Positions 1 to 9,697 of a stretch of DNA of 64,000 nucleotides are shown here, piece after piece; position 1 is the first letter of the stretch; each line of letters opens with the position of its first letter. Origin of the DNA: Alcanivorax sediminis (GTDB lineage Bacteria > Pseudomonadota > Gammaproteobacteria > Pseudomonadales > Alcanivoracaceae); assembly GCF_009601165.1 (NCBI RefSeq), contig NZ_WIRE01000001.1, positions 682,001-746,000 of the forward strand. Reading direction: 5' to 3'. The position numbers and the translations under genes were made by a program. The notes under the pieces were generated by a model. The model searched no databases. It was not told the DNA's origin and saw nothing but the letters and a program-made list of their open reading frames with translations.

Positions 1-1199
1 ATGTCGCCGGCCTCAAGAGCGGAGCCGCAGTTTTCGAACTTCATGATGGCGGCATTGCTGCCATCGGTAAGATCACCCACCAGAGTGTCATTGATCAGGT
101 TCTTGGTGATGGGCAGGGCGCCGTCGTTTTCAATTTCGACCTTGTAGCTGACTGTATCACCCACCTTGGACAGGTCCGGACCGGTCTTGCGCACATCCAG
201 GCTGCACAGATCGAAGTCGTTGATCACCATGTCTTCCAGCTCTGCCGTTTCGGACTGGGATTGGCGGGTCTCGGCAATGTAGGCACCAATGCAGGGAATC
301 TCGCCGTCATACAGGGCACTCAGGTTCAGGCCACCTTCAAAGTAGGTAATCGCCGGAAAGTCCGGGCTGATACCGTCTACCCCTTTGGTGGTATAAGGCC
401 AGGGTGCCGTCGTCGCAATCGGGTTGGTAACCCCGCAGGCTTGATCATTGGCTCCACTGTCGCCGCAGTCAGAGCTTTCAATGGCCAGGGTCAGCTCGCC
501 CTGTGAAGGCGCAACGGGTTGGTTGAGCTTGTTGTTGGGGCCCCAAGTATAGACATCATAACGACCCACGCGGCCACCATTGGTGAGATCCGCTTGAACC
601 AGAATGTCGCCCGGTACATGACCATGACTGAAGTCGCCGCCCTCAATGGCACTGACCGGGTTCTGCAGGAACCAGAAACCGATGGCGGCATCTCCGTTGG
701 GGGCATAGGAATCGAGACCGAAGAACAGGAAGTAGTCATCCTTGCCGTCCTGGTTCACATCCACGCCCGGGGCGCGCTCCAGAGAGATGAACACATGGCC
801 AATATCATTCTTGTCATTGGCGCTGCCGAGCTTCCATCCCCAGTCCCGCTTTCCGTTGAGGATATCGTTGGAATCCTTGGCGCCGGCAAAAATATCATCG
901 CTGCCGTCATTCACCTTGTCGATGTGGAAGGCCGACACGATATGGGTTGAGGCAGCAATGCCTGTACAGGCCCCCGTTCGATCCGGGTCGATAAAATCAC
1001 AGTAGATGAGGTTGGCATCACCGCCCGGTACCCCGCCCTCATCAATGGCATTTTCATCCAGTTCGAAAACACCGGTGTCATGGGATGCCTGTGCAAGCGT
1101 TGGCATCAACAGGCAGACGAAAGCAGCAAGCAGCACTCTGCCTGCGCCTGTTATCTGACTCTTGAGCCAGGTTCTGTGGTTGAAGATTTTCGGCTTCAT
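1..1199 (-). CDS. Secreted repeat-domain protein, 3' end outside window (partial)
   Basis: Translating the minus strand from an ATG at 1199 gives 399 open codons that run off the left edge. The start has a GGAGAG ribosome site six bases upstream. Residues 1 to about 38 form a signal peptide (basic start, hydrophobic LLAAFVCLLMP, cleavage after AQA). The mature part is acidic and Asp/Asn/Gly rich. Its last visible 60 residues read like a DUF11-type beta-sandwich repeat (VRKTGPDLSKVGDTVSYKVE, then IENDG). This suggests a large extracellular protein with tandem immunoglobulin-like repeats. No enzyme motif is visible and the function is unknown. The ORF overlaps no other credible gene. Confidence 0.8.
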   Translation of the reverse strand, partial: MKPKIFNHRTWLKSQITGAGRVLLAAFVCLLMPTLAQASHDTGVFELDENAIDEGGVPGGDANLIYCDFIDPDRTGACTGIAASTHIVSAFHIDKVNDGSDDIFAGAKDSNDILNGKRDWGWKLGSANDKNDIGHVFISLERAPGVDVNQDGKDDYFLFFGLDSYAPNGDAAIGFWFLQNPVSAIEGGDFSHGHVPGDILVQADLTNGGRVGRYDVYTWGPNNKLNQPVAPSQGELTLAIESSDCGDSGANDQACGVTNPIATTAPWPYTTKGVDGISPDFPAITYFEGGLNLSALYDGEIPCIGAYIAETRQSQSETAELEDMVINDFDLCSLDVRKTGPDLSKVGDTVSYKVEIENDGALPITKNLINDTLVGDLTDGSNAAIMKFENCGSALEAGD

Positions 1200-1828
1200 G
1201 ATTCTCTCCATAAATCCATTGGGTCACGTCCTTTTGAGCAGAGCCGTCCTGGCCCTGTTTCCCCCTTGTTCTTTCCCAGAGGTCTCTCGGAAAAAATGCA
1301 TCAAACTGCAATGAAAAGACCGATTCCTATTCGTTCCAGATTGATTACGTCGAGAGTAAAACTGCCGTGAAGGGAATGCATGATAGGTAGAAATAATGAG
1401 GCGGAAATTGAGGTTTTTGATTTCCGGGAAATGCGACAGAGGGGATCAGAGATTGGCGCTTAACAGGTTAAAAAACCGAGTCAATTTTTTCGTCTTTTAT
1501 GAGATTCCCAAATGGGGAAAACCCATTCCTGAAATTGGGAATTTGGTACGGACAAAAATTAACAATTAGTTTTTCAAAGACTAAGAACAGGACACAAATG
1601 GAAGCGCGGCATTCCCAAAAAAAGGAATCAAAAATCATGATAATTTTTATGAGGTTGGCGACTGTCATTGAGATTTATTTACAGCTTTGCCTGCTAACCA
1701 TCGGATCTTTAGATCAAAGGGAGTCGCTTGATTCCAGATTATGAAACAGTGATTTTCATGAGGTGAAAATTTCGCTGTGAAAAAGTGTCGTTGCGGTTTT
1801 GGGAGAGTGAATGGCTGATTGGAGACTG
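1200..1828. other. AT-rich intergenic region, upstream of the secreted protein gene
   Basis: About 630 bases without a credible gene. Short ORFs on both strands (for example 1468-1668 and 1499-1744) lack ribosome sites and overlap each other antisense. The region contains the dyad TTCCCAAATGGGGAA at 1505-1519 and a related imperfect dyad just after it. Similar dyads precede other secreted-protein genes in this window. Confidence 0.6.
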
Positions 1829-1862
1829 AAAAAAAGGGCGATCCGAAGATCGCCCTTTTTTA
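1829..1862 (-). terminator. Intrinsic terminator of acyl-CoA dehydrogenase gene
   Basis: GGGCGATC, loop CGAA, GATCGCCC with A-run on one side and T-run on the other. Read on the minus strand it lies just past the stop of the acyl-CoA dehydrogenase gene. It could work in both directions. Confidence 0.85.
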
Positions 1863-1887
1863 CTGCACTGCGCATCAACGCTGAAGA

Positions 1888-3702
1888 TTACTCATAGTCG
1901 AAGGAGAAATCTTCGGCTTTCAGCTTCATGATGCTGCGGGTCGGCTTCAGGGCCGCTTCCGCGTGACCCTTGGCGCTGGGCAGCATGCGCTCGAAGTAGA
2001 ACTCGGCGGTGGCCAGTTTCGCCTTGTAGAACTCGGCAGGCTCGTTACCGCCATTCTCCAGCTTGTCCTTGGCTACGCCTGCCTGCAGTGCCCAGAAGTA
2101 CGCCATCATGGCGTAGCCGCTGTACATCAGGAAGTCGTAGCTGGCAGTGGAAACGATGTCACGATCCTTGGCGGCTACCAGCATGATGCGGGTCGTCAGG
2201 TAGTTCCACTCGGCGGCAATCTTCAGCAGCTTCCAGGCAAACGGACGCAGCTTGGGATCACGCAGGTTCTTGGTGCCGAATTCCACCAGCTGTTTGGTGA
2301 AGTCACGGACACACTTGCCCTTGGTGGTCAGCAGTACTTTACGACCCAGCAGGTCAAGTGCCTGGATGCCAGTGGTGCCTTCGTACAGGGTGGAGATACG
2401 TGCGTCACGCACGATCTGCTCCATGCCGTGTTCCTTGATGTAGCCGTGGCCACCGAACACCTGCATGCCGTCGTTGGCTACTTCCAGACCTTTCTCAGTG
2501 AGGAAGCCTTTCAGGATTGGGGTGAAGAAGCCCAGCTCGCTATCCCAGTGCTCGTACTTCTTCATGTCGTTTTCCAGGATGCCGGAAATCATGTTATCGG
2601 CGTACTGGGCAGAGAAGTACAGCATGGCGCGACCACCTTCGGCGATGGCCTTCTGCTTGAGCAGCATGCGGCGTACGTCACCGTGATGGATCAGGCTATC
2701 AGCAATGGCATCCGGCTCTTTCTTGCCAGACAGCGCACGCATGGACTTACGCTCTTTGGCGTAAGGCAGGGCACCCTGGTAAGACAGTTCAGCGTGGGCG
2801 ATACCCTGCATGGCGGTACCCAGACGTGCGGTGTTCATAAAGGTGAACATGCACTCCAGGCCTTTGTTTTCCGGGCCGATCAGGAAGCCGGTAGCTTCAT
2901 CAAAGTTCATCACACAAGTGGCGGATGCCTTGATGCCCATTTTCTTTTCCAGGGATCCCACATTCACACCGTTGTCTTCGCCGATCTTGCCCGGCAGGTA
3001 CTTCGGTACGATGAACAGGGAGATACCCTTGGTGCCTTTCGGCGCATCTGGCAGGCGAGCCAGCACGATGTGGACAATGTTTTCCACCATGTCGTGATCG
3101 CCGGAGGAGATGAAGATCTTGGTGCCGGAAATCTTGTAGCTGCCATCCGCCTGCGGCTCGGCCTTGGTCTTTACCTGACCCAGGTCAGTGCCACACTGGG
3201 GCTCGGTCAGACACATGGTGCCGCCCCAGGTACCTTCGGTCAGCGGTACCAGGTACTCCTGCTTCTGCTCTTCAGAGCCGTGCAGCTGGATGGTGTTCAT
3301 GGCACCCAGAGACAGGCCCGGGTACATGGAGAATGACCAGTTGGCGGTGGCCATCATTTCCTGCTTGATCAGGCCCAGAGACATGGGCAGGCCCTGGCCG
3401 CCGTACTCCACCGGGTGGCTCAGACCCTGCCAGCCACCAGCCTGGAACTCGGCATAGGCTTCCTTGAAGCCTTTCGGAGTAGTGACCACGCCATTTTCCA
3501 GCTTACAGCCTTCCTCATCACCGCTCTGGTACAGCGGACCAATCGTGTTTTCACACAGCTTGGCCATTTCACCGATGATGGCTTCCACCATATCCGGGGT
3601 AGCGTCTTCACCGTTCGGCAAGGTCTTGTAGTGACTCTCGAAATCGAACACTTCGTTCATCAAAAAGCGCATGTCGCGCACGGGAGCCTTATAGTTCGGC
3701 AT
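1888..3702 (-). CDS. Acyl-CoA dehydrogenase, DmdC/C-terminal-extended family
   Basis: A 604-residue FAD-dependent acyl-CoA dehydrogenase that oxidises acyl-CoA to trans-2-enoyl-CoA and passes electrons to ETF. The length and the extra C-terminal domain (about 470-604) match the DmdC-like family (3-methylmercaptopropionyl-CoA dehydrogenase and aryl/medium-chain relatives), not short-chain FadE. Visible motifs are the FAD/substrate loop LTEPQCGTDLG (165-175), the segment QVFGGHGYIKEHGMEQIVRD (414-433) and LYEGTTGIQ (439-447), in which E441 is the expected catalytic base. A GAGGGAA ribosome site precedes the ATG. It is monocistronic, with its own terminator downstream. The exact substrate cannot be told from sequence; beta-oxidation of fatty or aromatic acyl chains is likely. 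Confidence 0.9.
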   Translation of the reverse strand: MPNYKAPVRDMRFLMNEVFDFESHYKTLPNGEDATPDMVEAIIGEMAKLCENTIGPLYQSGDEEGCKLENGVVTTPKGFKEAYAEFQAGGWQGLSHPVEYGGQGLPMSLGLIKQEMMATANWSFSMYPGLSLGAMNTIQLHGSEEQKQEYLVPLTEGTWGGTMCLTEPQCGTDLGQVKTKAEPQADGSYKISGTKIFISSGDHDMVENIVHIVLARLPDAPKGTKGISLFIVPKYLPGKIGEDNGVNVGSLEKKMGIKASATCVMNFDEATGFLIGPENKGLECMFTFMNTARLGTAMQGIAHAELSYQGALPYAKERKSMRALSGKKEPDAIADSLIHHGDVRRMLLKQKAIAEGGRAMLYFSAQYADNMISGILENDMKKYEHWDSELGFFTPILKGFLTEKGLEVANDGMQVFGGHGYIKEHGMEQIVRDARISTLYEGTTGIQALDLLGRKVLLTTKGKCVRDFTKQLVEFGTKNLRDPKLRPFAWKLLKIAAEWNYLTTRIMLVAAKDRDIVSTASYDFLMYSGYAMMAYFWALQAGVAKDKLENGGNEPAEFYKAKLATAEFYFERMLPSAKGHAEAALKPTRSIMKLKAEDFSFDYE

Positions 3703-3965
3703 CGGAATTCCCTCGGTCAGAATCAGTCAGGCTGTCATATAGGGACAGCGGATCACGGGGCGCATTGTTGGGGAAAGCCAGGGTAAAGACATTGACTGTC
3801 AAGGCGGCCGGGGGTCGGCGTTACGGTGAATGGGCGTTCACGGAGAATTGAGCTTCGAGCTGCTACTAGACAGGAAAACGGAACATTGCGTCGAAGCCGC
3901 GGTAGGAACGTAGCGAAGCGGAGTAACGCACGGAGTGCGGCCCCGAAGGGGGGAGCGCAGCGAGT

Positions 3966-4151
3966 AACTTGCCTGCAAGCGATCCGAGCCTGGGCGAGGT
4001 AAAAAGGTTCTAGTCACGAGTACCGAGTTTTGAAAGGCAGAACCCCAAACCTGATGCCCGGCTACCGGTTTTAGGTTTTCGAAACTCGGTACTCAAAACT
4101 CGCTTCTGGAATCCTTACCTCGCCTAGGCTCGGATCGCTTGCAGGCAAGTT
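3966..4151. repeat. 186-bp composite palindrome: 37-bp REP-like arms around a heptamer (family A) hairpin
   Basis: The outer arms 3966-4002 and 4115-4151 are inverted copies with a single mismatch in 37 bases, and include the REP-like core GCCTGCAAGCGATC. Nested inside are 7-bp phased units: CACGAGT ACCGAGT on the left and ACTCGGT ACTCAAA ACTCGCT on the right. The whole 3703-4192 gap between two minus-strand genes holds no ORF. Confidence 0.85.
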
Positions 4152-4192
4152 CCCACAGCGGCGTTGTAGCAAGGGTTTTCCTCGCAGCTGCC

Positions 4193-5002
4193 CTACTTCT
4201 TCCCCTTCCAGCTATACATCGATGTGGATACGCCGATGCGGTAAGCCACCTCGTCCCATATCTTTTGAGGCAGCGCGGCCTTCAGCAGCTCGGTGGATTT
4301 GGCAATGGGAGGTTCGATCACAAAGCTGTCTTTCTTCTGCATGCCCTTGATGATGCTTTTCACCACTTTCTCGGGCGTCAGCATGGGGGTGAACATGGGT
4401 GTCTTCACGCCATCGAACATGCCGGTGGAGATGTAGCTGGGGCAGACGGTCGTCACCGACACGTGCTTGATCTTGCGCACACTGAGCTCCAGACGGATGG
4501 ATTCGGAGAAACCCACCACTGCCCATTTGCTCGCTGCATAGGTACTGCCATAGGGCAGTCCCACAAAGGCGGAGGCGCTGGCAATGTTGACCAGGTAGCC
4601 CTGTTTGGCCTGAATCAGATCCTCAAGGAAGGCATGGGTTGTGGCGATCAGCCCTTCGGTGTTGATGCGGAAAGTATTCAGGTGCTGTTCCAGGTCTACT
4701 TGCTCGAACTCGCCACCGAACACAACCCCGGCGTTGTTGATCAGTGCGGTGATTGGGCCCACTTCCTCGTGGAGTTTGTCGCGGAATTTGGCAATGGAAG
4801 CAATCTTGCTCACATCCAGTACATAGGGATGGGCCTTGCCACCGGCAGCCTTGATGCTGTCTGCCACTTCCCGGGCGGCACTGATGCGCCGTGCGGTGAC
4901 AATAACCTCGGCCCCCTGCCTGGCAAATTCATGCGCCATCAGGGCGCCAATGCCGGCGCCAGCACCAGTGATCAGAATACGGTGATTATCGAAACGGGCC
5001 AT
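4193..5002 (-). CDS. Short-chain dehydrogenase/reductase (SDR)
   Basis: A 269-residue classical SDR. The cofactor motif TGAGAGIG lies near the N-terminus, NNAG sits mid-domain, and the catalytic Ser-Tyr-Lys set is S in IASASAF and Y/K in YAASK. The protein is a soluble NAD(P)-dependent oxidoreductase of unknown substrate, and its proximity to acyl-CoA enzymes hints at lipid metabolism. I chose the ATG at 5002 because AAGGATGG lies just upstream. A longer reading frame from 5074 would translate the heptamer repeat at 5041-5115 and is not credible. The C-terminus ends in a basic SWKGKK tail. Confidence 0.88.
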   Translation of the reverse strand: MARFDNHRILITGAGAGIGALMAHEFARQGAEVIVTARRISAAREVADSIKAAGGKAHPYVLDVSKIASIAKFRDKLHEEVGPITALINNAGVVFGGEFEQVDLEQHLNTFRINTEGLIATTHAFLEDLIQAKQGYLVNIASASAFVGLPYGSTYAASKWAVVGFSESIRLELSVRKIKHVSVTTVCPSYISTGMFDGVKTPMFTPMLTPEKVVKSIIKGMQKKDSFVIEPPIAKSTELLKAALPQKIWDEVAYRIGVSTSMYSWKGKK

Positions 5003-5040
5003 GATCCATCCTTGTGTGCTTGAGGGGTTGAGTGAGGATT

Positions 5041-5115
5041 CGCGAGTGACGAGTTTCGAGTTGCGAAAAGCCAAACCGGTTTTGCCTTTCGAAACTCGCG
5101 TCTCGTCACTCGATA
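5041..5115. repeat. Heptamer repeat family A, copy 2
   Basis: Left arm GAGTGAC GAGTTTC GAGTTGC; spacer with GAAAAGCCAAACC; right arm GAAACTC GCGTCTC GTCACTC. Two inverted arms of 7-bp units lie between nhaP2 and the SDR gene. Confidence 0.85.
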
Positions 5116-5123
5116 CTGATGTT

Positions 5124-6824
5124 TTACCCCGGCAGTTTCAGGCCAGCCATTACCACCAGCCCGTCTTCTACCGATCTGGCCCGCAGTCGCAGGCCACTGA
5201 TGCGTACCGTATCACCGACCACCGCCTGTTTCCCTACCTGTTTGGTAAACAGCTCTGCCACGGTGAGGCCTTGCCAGAGTGGAGGAGGGGATTCGACGCC
5301 GTACACGGCCACCAGCTGTGCCACCGGGGTTTTACCGAGCACAGAGAAGTTGCCGTAATAGCGTTTTTCATCCTGACTCATGTAATGACAGAGGTCAGAC
5401 AGGGCCGGTTTGTGGGCCAGTGGTGCCAGCCAGCTGATCAGGTCGCCGGCTTCAATCACGGGCTCGTCTCTGGGGCTGTGCACCTTGTGCTCGCGATACA
5501 GCATCAGCGGGGTGCGATCTTCTTCAGAGAGTTCGGCCAGGGGTTTGCCCACGGCCTTGGCGCCGGTCTCTACCTCGAACTGCAACAGGTAGCGGTCCCG
5601 CGGCGCAGCCAGCGCCACCGTTTGCCGGGGTTCCGTGGAGGGCGGGATGGACACTTTCATGCGCCGCGCCATGAAGCGCAGGCTGGCGCCTTGGCCGACC
5701 AGCGAGATCAGCACCACCACCAGGGTGATATCGAACAGCAGATAGGTCTGCTCTACACCGGCCAGCAGCGGGAACACCGCCAGGACAATCGGCACGGCGC
5801 CCCGCAGGCCGGTCCAGGCAATAAAAACCTCTTCCCGTGCCTTGAAGCGGAAGGGCAGCAGGCTGATCCACACGGCAACGGGGCGAGCAAGCAGCATCAG
5901 GAAGCCGGCCACGGCCAGGGCCCACATCAGGTGATCGGTGAGCCGCGAGGGCGTCACCAACAGACCCAGGATCAGGAACATACCGGACTGGGCCAGCCAC
6001 GCCATGGAATCCATGGACTTGAGCACGTTGTCACCAGTACCACCACCTCGGTTCCCGGCCACCAGGCCGGTCAGGTAAATGGCCAGAAAGCCGGAGCCAC
6101 CGGCCAGGTTGGTGATAGCAAACACCATGGCGCCGCCGCTGCACAGCAGCAGGGCATGCAAGCCCTCGTTGCTGCGTACCCGCAGCAGCAATTCGCTGAT
6201 CACCACACCCAGTAAGAGGCCCAGCAGGGCACCCAGGCCAAATTGTTGCAGCAGGGTCCAGATCATGCCGAAGCCCCAATTGGCATCCGGATCCACCAGC
6301 ATGCCCACCAGCATCAGGGTGATAAAGATAGCCATGGGGTCGTTGAGGCCGGACTCGATCTCCAGCGTGCTGGCCACCCGCTCATTGAGCCTCACCCCGG
6401 CTCCCTTGATGACGCTGAACACCGCCGCCGCATCGGTGGAACCGATGATGCCACCCAGCAACAGCCCCACTCGCCAGTCGACCCCCATCAGCCAGGTCGC
6501 GAAGGCACCCACCAGCCCGGCAGAAATGGCCACGCCAAGGGTGGCCAGGCTCAAGGCCGGCCACAGACCGAGTTTGAAGGTGCTTAGCCGGGTGCGCAGG
6601 CCGCCATCCAGCAGGATCACCGCCAGCGCGATGTTGCCGATGACATAGGCGGTGGAAAAGTCGTCGAATTCAATCCCGCCCAGGCCGTCCTCTCCGGCCA
6701 CCATCCCCACCACCAGAAAGATCAGCAGCGATGGCACCCCGAACCGGGCACTCAAGGAGCCCAGCAGCAAGCCGGTAAACATCAGGCCGGTGCCAATCAG
6801 AAGAAACAGGTTGAGAGAATCCAA
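5124..6824 (-). CDS. nhaP2: K+/H+ antiporter, CPA1 family NhaP2/CvrA
   Basis: 566 residues, close to E. coli NhaP2 (578). The first 390 or so residues are a run of about twelve hydrophobic helices with the CPA1 signatures LLDGGLRT, GSTDAAAVFS and SGLNDPMAIF; the Asp/Asn-Asp residues are expected to bind the cation. The remainder is a cytoplasmic TrkA-C-like regulatory domain (for example GKPLAELSEEDRTPL). The protein should export K+ (and possibly Na+) in exchange for protons across the inner membrane. The start aligned with the family is a TTG at 6824, since no in-frame ATG gives the conserved N-terminus. It is divergent from mnmG across a heptamer repeat. Confidence 0.9.
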   Translation of the reverse strand: MDSLNLFLLIGTGLMFTGLLLGSLSARFGVPSLLIFLVVGMVAGEDGLGGIEFDDFSTAYVIGNIALAVILLDGGLRTRLSTFKLGLWPALSLATLGVAISAGLVGAFATWLMGVDWRVGLLLGGIIGSTDAAAVFSVIKGAGVRLNERVASTLEIESGLNDPMAIFITLMLVGMLVDPDANWGFGMIWTLLQQFGLGALLGLLLGVVISELLLRVRSNEGLHALLLCSGGAMVFAITNLAGGSGFLAIYLTGLVAGNRGGGTGDNVLKSMDSMAWLAQSGMFLILGLLVTPSRLTDHLMWALAVAGFLMLLARPVAVWISLLPFRFKAREEVFIAWTGLRGAVPIVLAVFPLLAGVEQTYLLFDITLVVVLISLVGQGASLRFMARRMKVSIPPSTEPRQTVALAAPRDRYLLQFEVETGAKAVGKPLAELSEEDRTPLMLYREHKVHSPRDEPVIEAGDLISWLAPLAHKPALSDLCHYMSQDEKRYYGNFSVLGKTPVAQLVAVYGVESPPPLWQGLTVAELFTKQVGKQAVVGDTVRISGLRLRARSVEDGLVVMAGLKLPG

Positions 6825-6900
6825 GGGGTTTTCCGGTTAAGAGAGATCAGGGTTCTATAGTAGAATAGCTTACACGCAAGCGGTGGTGCATGGATTCAGT

Positions 6901-6985
6901 CGCGAGTGTCGAGTTTCGAAAAAAAGAAAATCAGGCTGAGGGTTTTGGCCTTTCGCAACTCGCTCCTCGAAACTCGTTACTCGCT
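6901..6985. repeat. Heptamer repeat family A, copy 3
   Basis: Left arm CGAGTGT CGAGTTT CGAAAAA; spacer; right arm TTTCGCA ACTCGCT CCTCGAA ACTCGTT ACTCGCT. It lies in the divergent gap between nhaP2 and mnmG. Confidence 0.85.
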
Positions 6986-7020
6986 TTACGCTCTGGTTTG
7001 CGTGGCGTGTCGCGTGATGC

Positions 7021-7048
7021 TTGCAGCATGGTGCGTTCCTTCTATACT
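7021..7048 (+). promoter_or_regulatory. Candidate sigma-70 promoter for mnmG
   Basis: TTGCAG, 16-bp spacer, TATACT. The -10 is five of six to consensus; the -35 is weak. It lies 57 bases before the mnmG ATG. Confidence 0.4.
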
Positions 7049-7104
7049 ATCGCGCCCTTTGATCATATTTTGAGCAGCAGGCAAGCCTGCGAGGTTGTTG
7101 TCAG

Positions 7105-9000
7105 ATGGATTATTCCCAGCGTTTTGGCGTGATAGTGATCGGTGGCGGTCATGCCGGTACCGAAGCCGCCCTGGCGTCTGCGCGTATGGGCGTGTCCACC
7201 CTGCTGCTCACGCATAATATCGAGACCCTGGGCCAGATGAGCTGCAACCCGGCCATTGGCGGCATTGGCAAGAGCCATCTGGTGCGCGAGATTGATGCCC
7301 TGGGCGGCGCCATGGCCCGTGCCACCGATAAAGGCGGCATCCAGTTTCGTGTGCTCAACGCTCGCAAGGGCCCGGCGGTGCGTGCCACCCGTGCCCAGGC
7401 CGACCGTATCCGCTATAAGGCAGCGATCCGCGAGACCCTGGAAAACCAGCTCAACCTGACCATCTTCCAGCAGCCCGTAGATGACCTGATCGTGGACAAT
7501 GGCCGCTGTGTCGGCGCCGTTACCAACATGGGCCTGCGTTTTCATGCCGATGCGGTGGTGTTGTGTACGGGCACCTTCCTGGGCGGCGTTATCCATATTG
7601 GTCTGGATAACCATCAGGGCGGTCGCGCCGGCGATCAGCCGTCCAATGCCCTGGCCCAGCGCCTGCGTGAGCTGCCGTTCCGGGTGGATCGTCTCAAGAC
7701 CGGTACCCCACCGCGTATCGATGGCAAGACCGTGGACTTCTCGGTGATGGAAGAGCAGTGGGGCGATACCCCGCTACCGGTGATGAGCTATCTGGGCAAG
7801 GTGGAAGAGCACCCGCGCCAGATCTGCTGCTATATCACCCACACCAATGCGCAGACCCACGACATTATTCGCAGTGGCTTTGATCGCAGCCCCATGTTTA
7901 CCGGCGTGATCGAAGGTACTGGCCCGCGTTACTGCCCGTCCATTGAAGACAAGGTGAATCGTTATCCGGACAAGGATACCCACCAGATTTTCGTGGAGCC
8001 GGAAGGGCTGGATACCCACGAGCTGTACCCCAATGGCATCTCCACCAGCCTGCCGTTCGATGTGCAGCTGCAGGCGGTGCGCTCCATCCGGGGGTTCGAG
8101 AATGCTCACATTACTCGGCCCGGCTACGCCATCGAGTACGACTTCTTCAATCCCCAGGATCTCAAGCACAGCCTGGAGACCAAGCACATGCCGGGCCTGT
8201 TCTTTGCCGGGCAGATCAATGGCACCACCGGTTATGAAGAAGCCGGTGCCCAGGGGTTGCTGGCGGGCCTGAATGCGGCATTGCTGAGTCAGGAGAAAGA
8301 GGCCTGGACCCCGCGCCGTGACGAAGCCTACATCGGTGTGCTGGTGGACGATCTGATCACCATGGGCACCCAGGAGCCTTACCGCATGTTCACCAGCCGC
8401 GCGGAATACCGTCTGCTGCTGCGCGAAGACAATGCGGACCTGCGCCTCACCGAAAAGGGCCGTGAGCTGGGCCTGGTCGACGATGAGCGCTGGGTAGCCT
8501 TCAACGCCAAGCGCGAAGGCATGGTCAAGGAAGAGCAACGTCTGAAAGACAGTTGGGTGCGTCCGCAAACGCCCCAGGCGGAAGCGGTGAATGCCCTGAT
8601 CGAAAAGCCGCTGACCCGTGAATACAGCCTGATGGATCTGCTCAAGCGTCCCGAGCTGGATTACGCCAGCCTGGCCGATGCGGTGGCGCTGGAAGATCGC
8701 CCGGCCGCCGACGTGGTCGAGCAGATGGAGATTCTGGCCAAGTACGCCGGCTACATTGATCGCCAGACCGACGAAATCGAGAAGCTGCGCGCCGCGGAGA
8801 CCACCGTGCTGCCGGCGGACTTCGACTACGAGCAGGTGAAAGGCCTGTCCAACGAAGTGAAACAGAAGCTCGGCACCGTGCGCCCGGAAACCCTGGGTCA
8901 GGCCGGTCGTATTCCCGGTGTGACGCCGGCGGCGATCTCCCTGCTGATGATTTACCTCAAAAAACACCACCACCAGAAAAAGGCCGCCCAACAAGCATGA
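7105..9000 (+). CDS. mnmG: tRNA uridine-5-carboxymethylaminomethyl modification enzyme MnmG (GidA)
   Basis: 631 residues, the usual full length. With MnmE it installs the (carboxymethyl)aminomethyl group on wobble U34 of several tRNAs, using FAD, NADH and methylene-THF. The N-terminus carries the dinucleotide-binding motif [15 protein letters not shown], followed by the family signature [16 protein letters not shown] and the second signature [16 protein letters not shown]. The C-terminal helical domain (about 550-631) contacts MnmE and tRNA. It is first in a transcription unit with rsmG, which it overlaps by four bases. In many gammaproteobacteria mnmE precedes it; here that position holds unrelated minus-strand genes. 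Confidence 0.98.
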   Translation: MDYSQRFGVIVIGGGHAGTEAALASARMGVSTLLLTHNIETLGQMSCNPAIGGIGKSHLVREIDALGGAMARATDKGGIQFRVLNARKGPAVRATRAQADRIRYKAAIRETLENQLNLTIFQQPVDDLIVDNGRCVGAVTNMGLRFHADAVVLCTGTFLGGVIHIGLDNHQGGRAGDQPSNALAQRLRELPFRVDRLKTGTPPRIDGKTVDFSVMEEQWGDTPLPVMSYLGKVEEHPRQICCYITHTNAQTHDIIRSGFDRSPMFTGVIEGTGPRYCPSIEDKVNRYPDKDTHQIFVEPEGLDTHELYPNGISTSLPFDVQLQAVRSIRGFENAHITRPGYAIEYDFFNPQDLKHSLETKHMPGLFFAGQINGTTGYEEAGAQGLLAGLNAALLSQEKEAWTPRRDEAYIGVLVDDLITMGTQEPYRMFTSRAEYRLLLREDNADLRLTEKGRELGLVDDERWVAFNAKREGMVKEEQRLKDSWVRPQTPQAEAVNALIEKPLTREYSLMDLLKRPELDYASLADAVALEDRPAADVVEQMEILAKYAGYIDRQTDEIEKLRAAETTVLPADFDYEQVKGLSNEVKQKLGTVRPETLGQAGRIPGVTPAAISLLMIYLKKHHHQKKAAQQA

Positions 9001-9632
9001 GCCTTCCTGCACAACTGGCCCGCACCCTGTCCCGGGGCATTGATGCCCTGGGCCTGTCCCTCAGCGACGATCAGCAGCGACTACTGCTCAACTATGTGGA
9101 GTTGCTGGTGAAATGGAATCAGGCCTATAACCTGACCGCCATCCGTGATCCGCAGGAAATGGTCACCCGCCACCTGCTCGATTCCCTGGCGGTGCTGCCC
9201 TACCTGGCAGACGGAGAAGAGGGCGACACCCTGGACGTGGGCACCGGTGCGGGCATTCCCGGCATCATCCTGGCCGTCTCCCGTCCGCACCAGTCCTTTA
9301 CGCTGCTGGATTCCAACGGCAAGAAGACCCGTTTTGTGCGTCAGGCGCGACGTGAGTTGGGTCTGGATAACGTGGAGGTTGTACACGGTCGCGTGGAACA
9401 GTACCGTAAAGCACCATCACAAATTATTTGCCGGGCCTTTGCCTCCTTGTCGGACATGCTGGCGCTGATGACGCCCATAATGACTGACAATACCCGTCTG
9501 CTGGCCATGAAAGCGGCCAGTACGGAAGAGGAGCTGGCCACCTTGCCCGCGCAATGGCAAGGGCATCACCACACCCTGACGGTTCCCGGGCTGGACGAGC
9601 CGCGTACCCTGGTGGTGGTGAACAAGGCCTGA
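8997..9632 (+). CDS. rsmG: 16S rRNA (guanine-527-N7)-methyltransferase RsmG (GidB)
   Basis: 211 residues, standard length. A class I SAM-dependent methyltransferase that forms m7G527 in 16S rRNA; loss gives low-level streptomycin resistance in other bacteria. The SAM motif [15 protein letters not shown] is at about 79-93. The N-terminal helix [18 protein letters not shown] and the conserved [13 protein letters not shown] are characteristic. The start codon overlaps the mnmG stop (ATGA), indicating translational coupling. A heptamer repeat (family D) follows the stop before parA. Confidence 0.97.
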   Translation: MSLPAQLARTLSRGIDALGLSLSDDQQRLLLNYVELLVKWNQAYNLTAIRDPQEMVTRHLLDSLAVLPYLADGEEGDTLDVGTGAGIPGIILAVSRPHQSFTLLDSNGKKTRFVRQARRELGLDNVEVVHGRVEQYRKAPSQIICRAFASLSDMLALMTPIMTDNTRLLAMKAASTEEELATLPAQWQGHHHTLTVPGLDEPRTLVVVNKA

Positions 9633-9646
9633 TTCGCAGGGGATTT

Positions 9647-9681
9647 CGCGTCCGGCGACCAGCCTTTGGCGTCAGGCGTAC
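9647..9681. repeat. Heptamer repeat family D, copy 1 (rsmG-parA gap)
   Basis: GCGTCCG GCGACCA GCCTTTG GCGTCAG GCGTACT in 7-bp phase. It ends five bases before the parA ribosome site. Confidence 0.75.
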
Positions 9682-9697
9682 TATCAAGGAGAACAGC

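Noticed and set aside
1468..1744. Two short overlapping ORFs on opposite strands
   Set aside because: AT-rich non-coding sequence, no ribosome site, mutual antisense overlap.
1963..3336. 457-codon plus-strand ORF
   Set aside because: Antisense shadow of the acyl-CoA dehydrogenase gene; low-complexity His/Gln/Val-rich product with no domain, typical of high-GC reverse frames.
6841..7104. Possible replication origin next to mnmG
   Set aside because: No DnaA boxes (TTATCCACA-like) or AT-rich 13-mers were seen; only a heptamer repeat and a promoter.
9554..9697. Upstream extension of parA
   Set aside because: Would overlap rsmG and translate the heptamer array; the GTG at 9698 has an ideal ribosome site.
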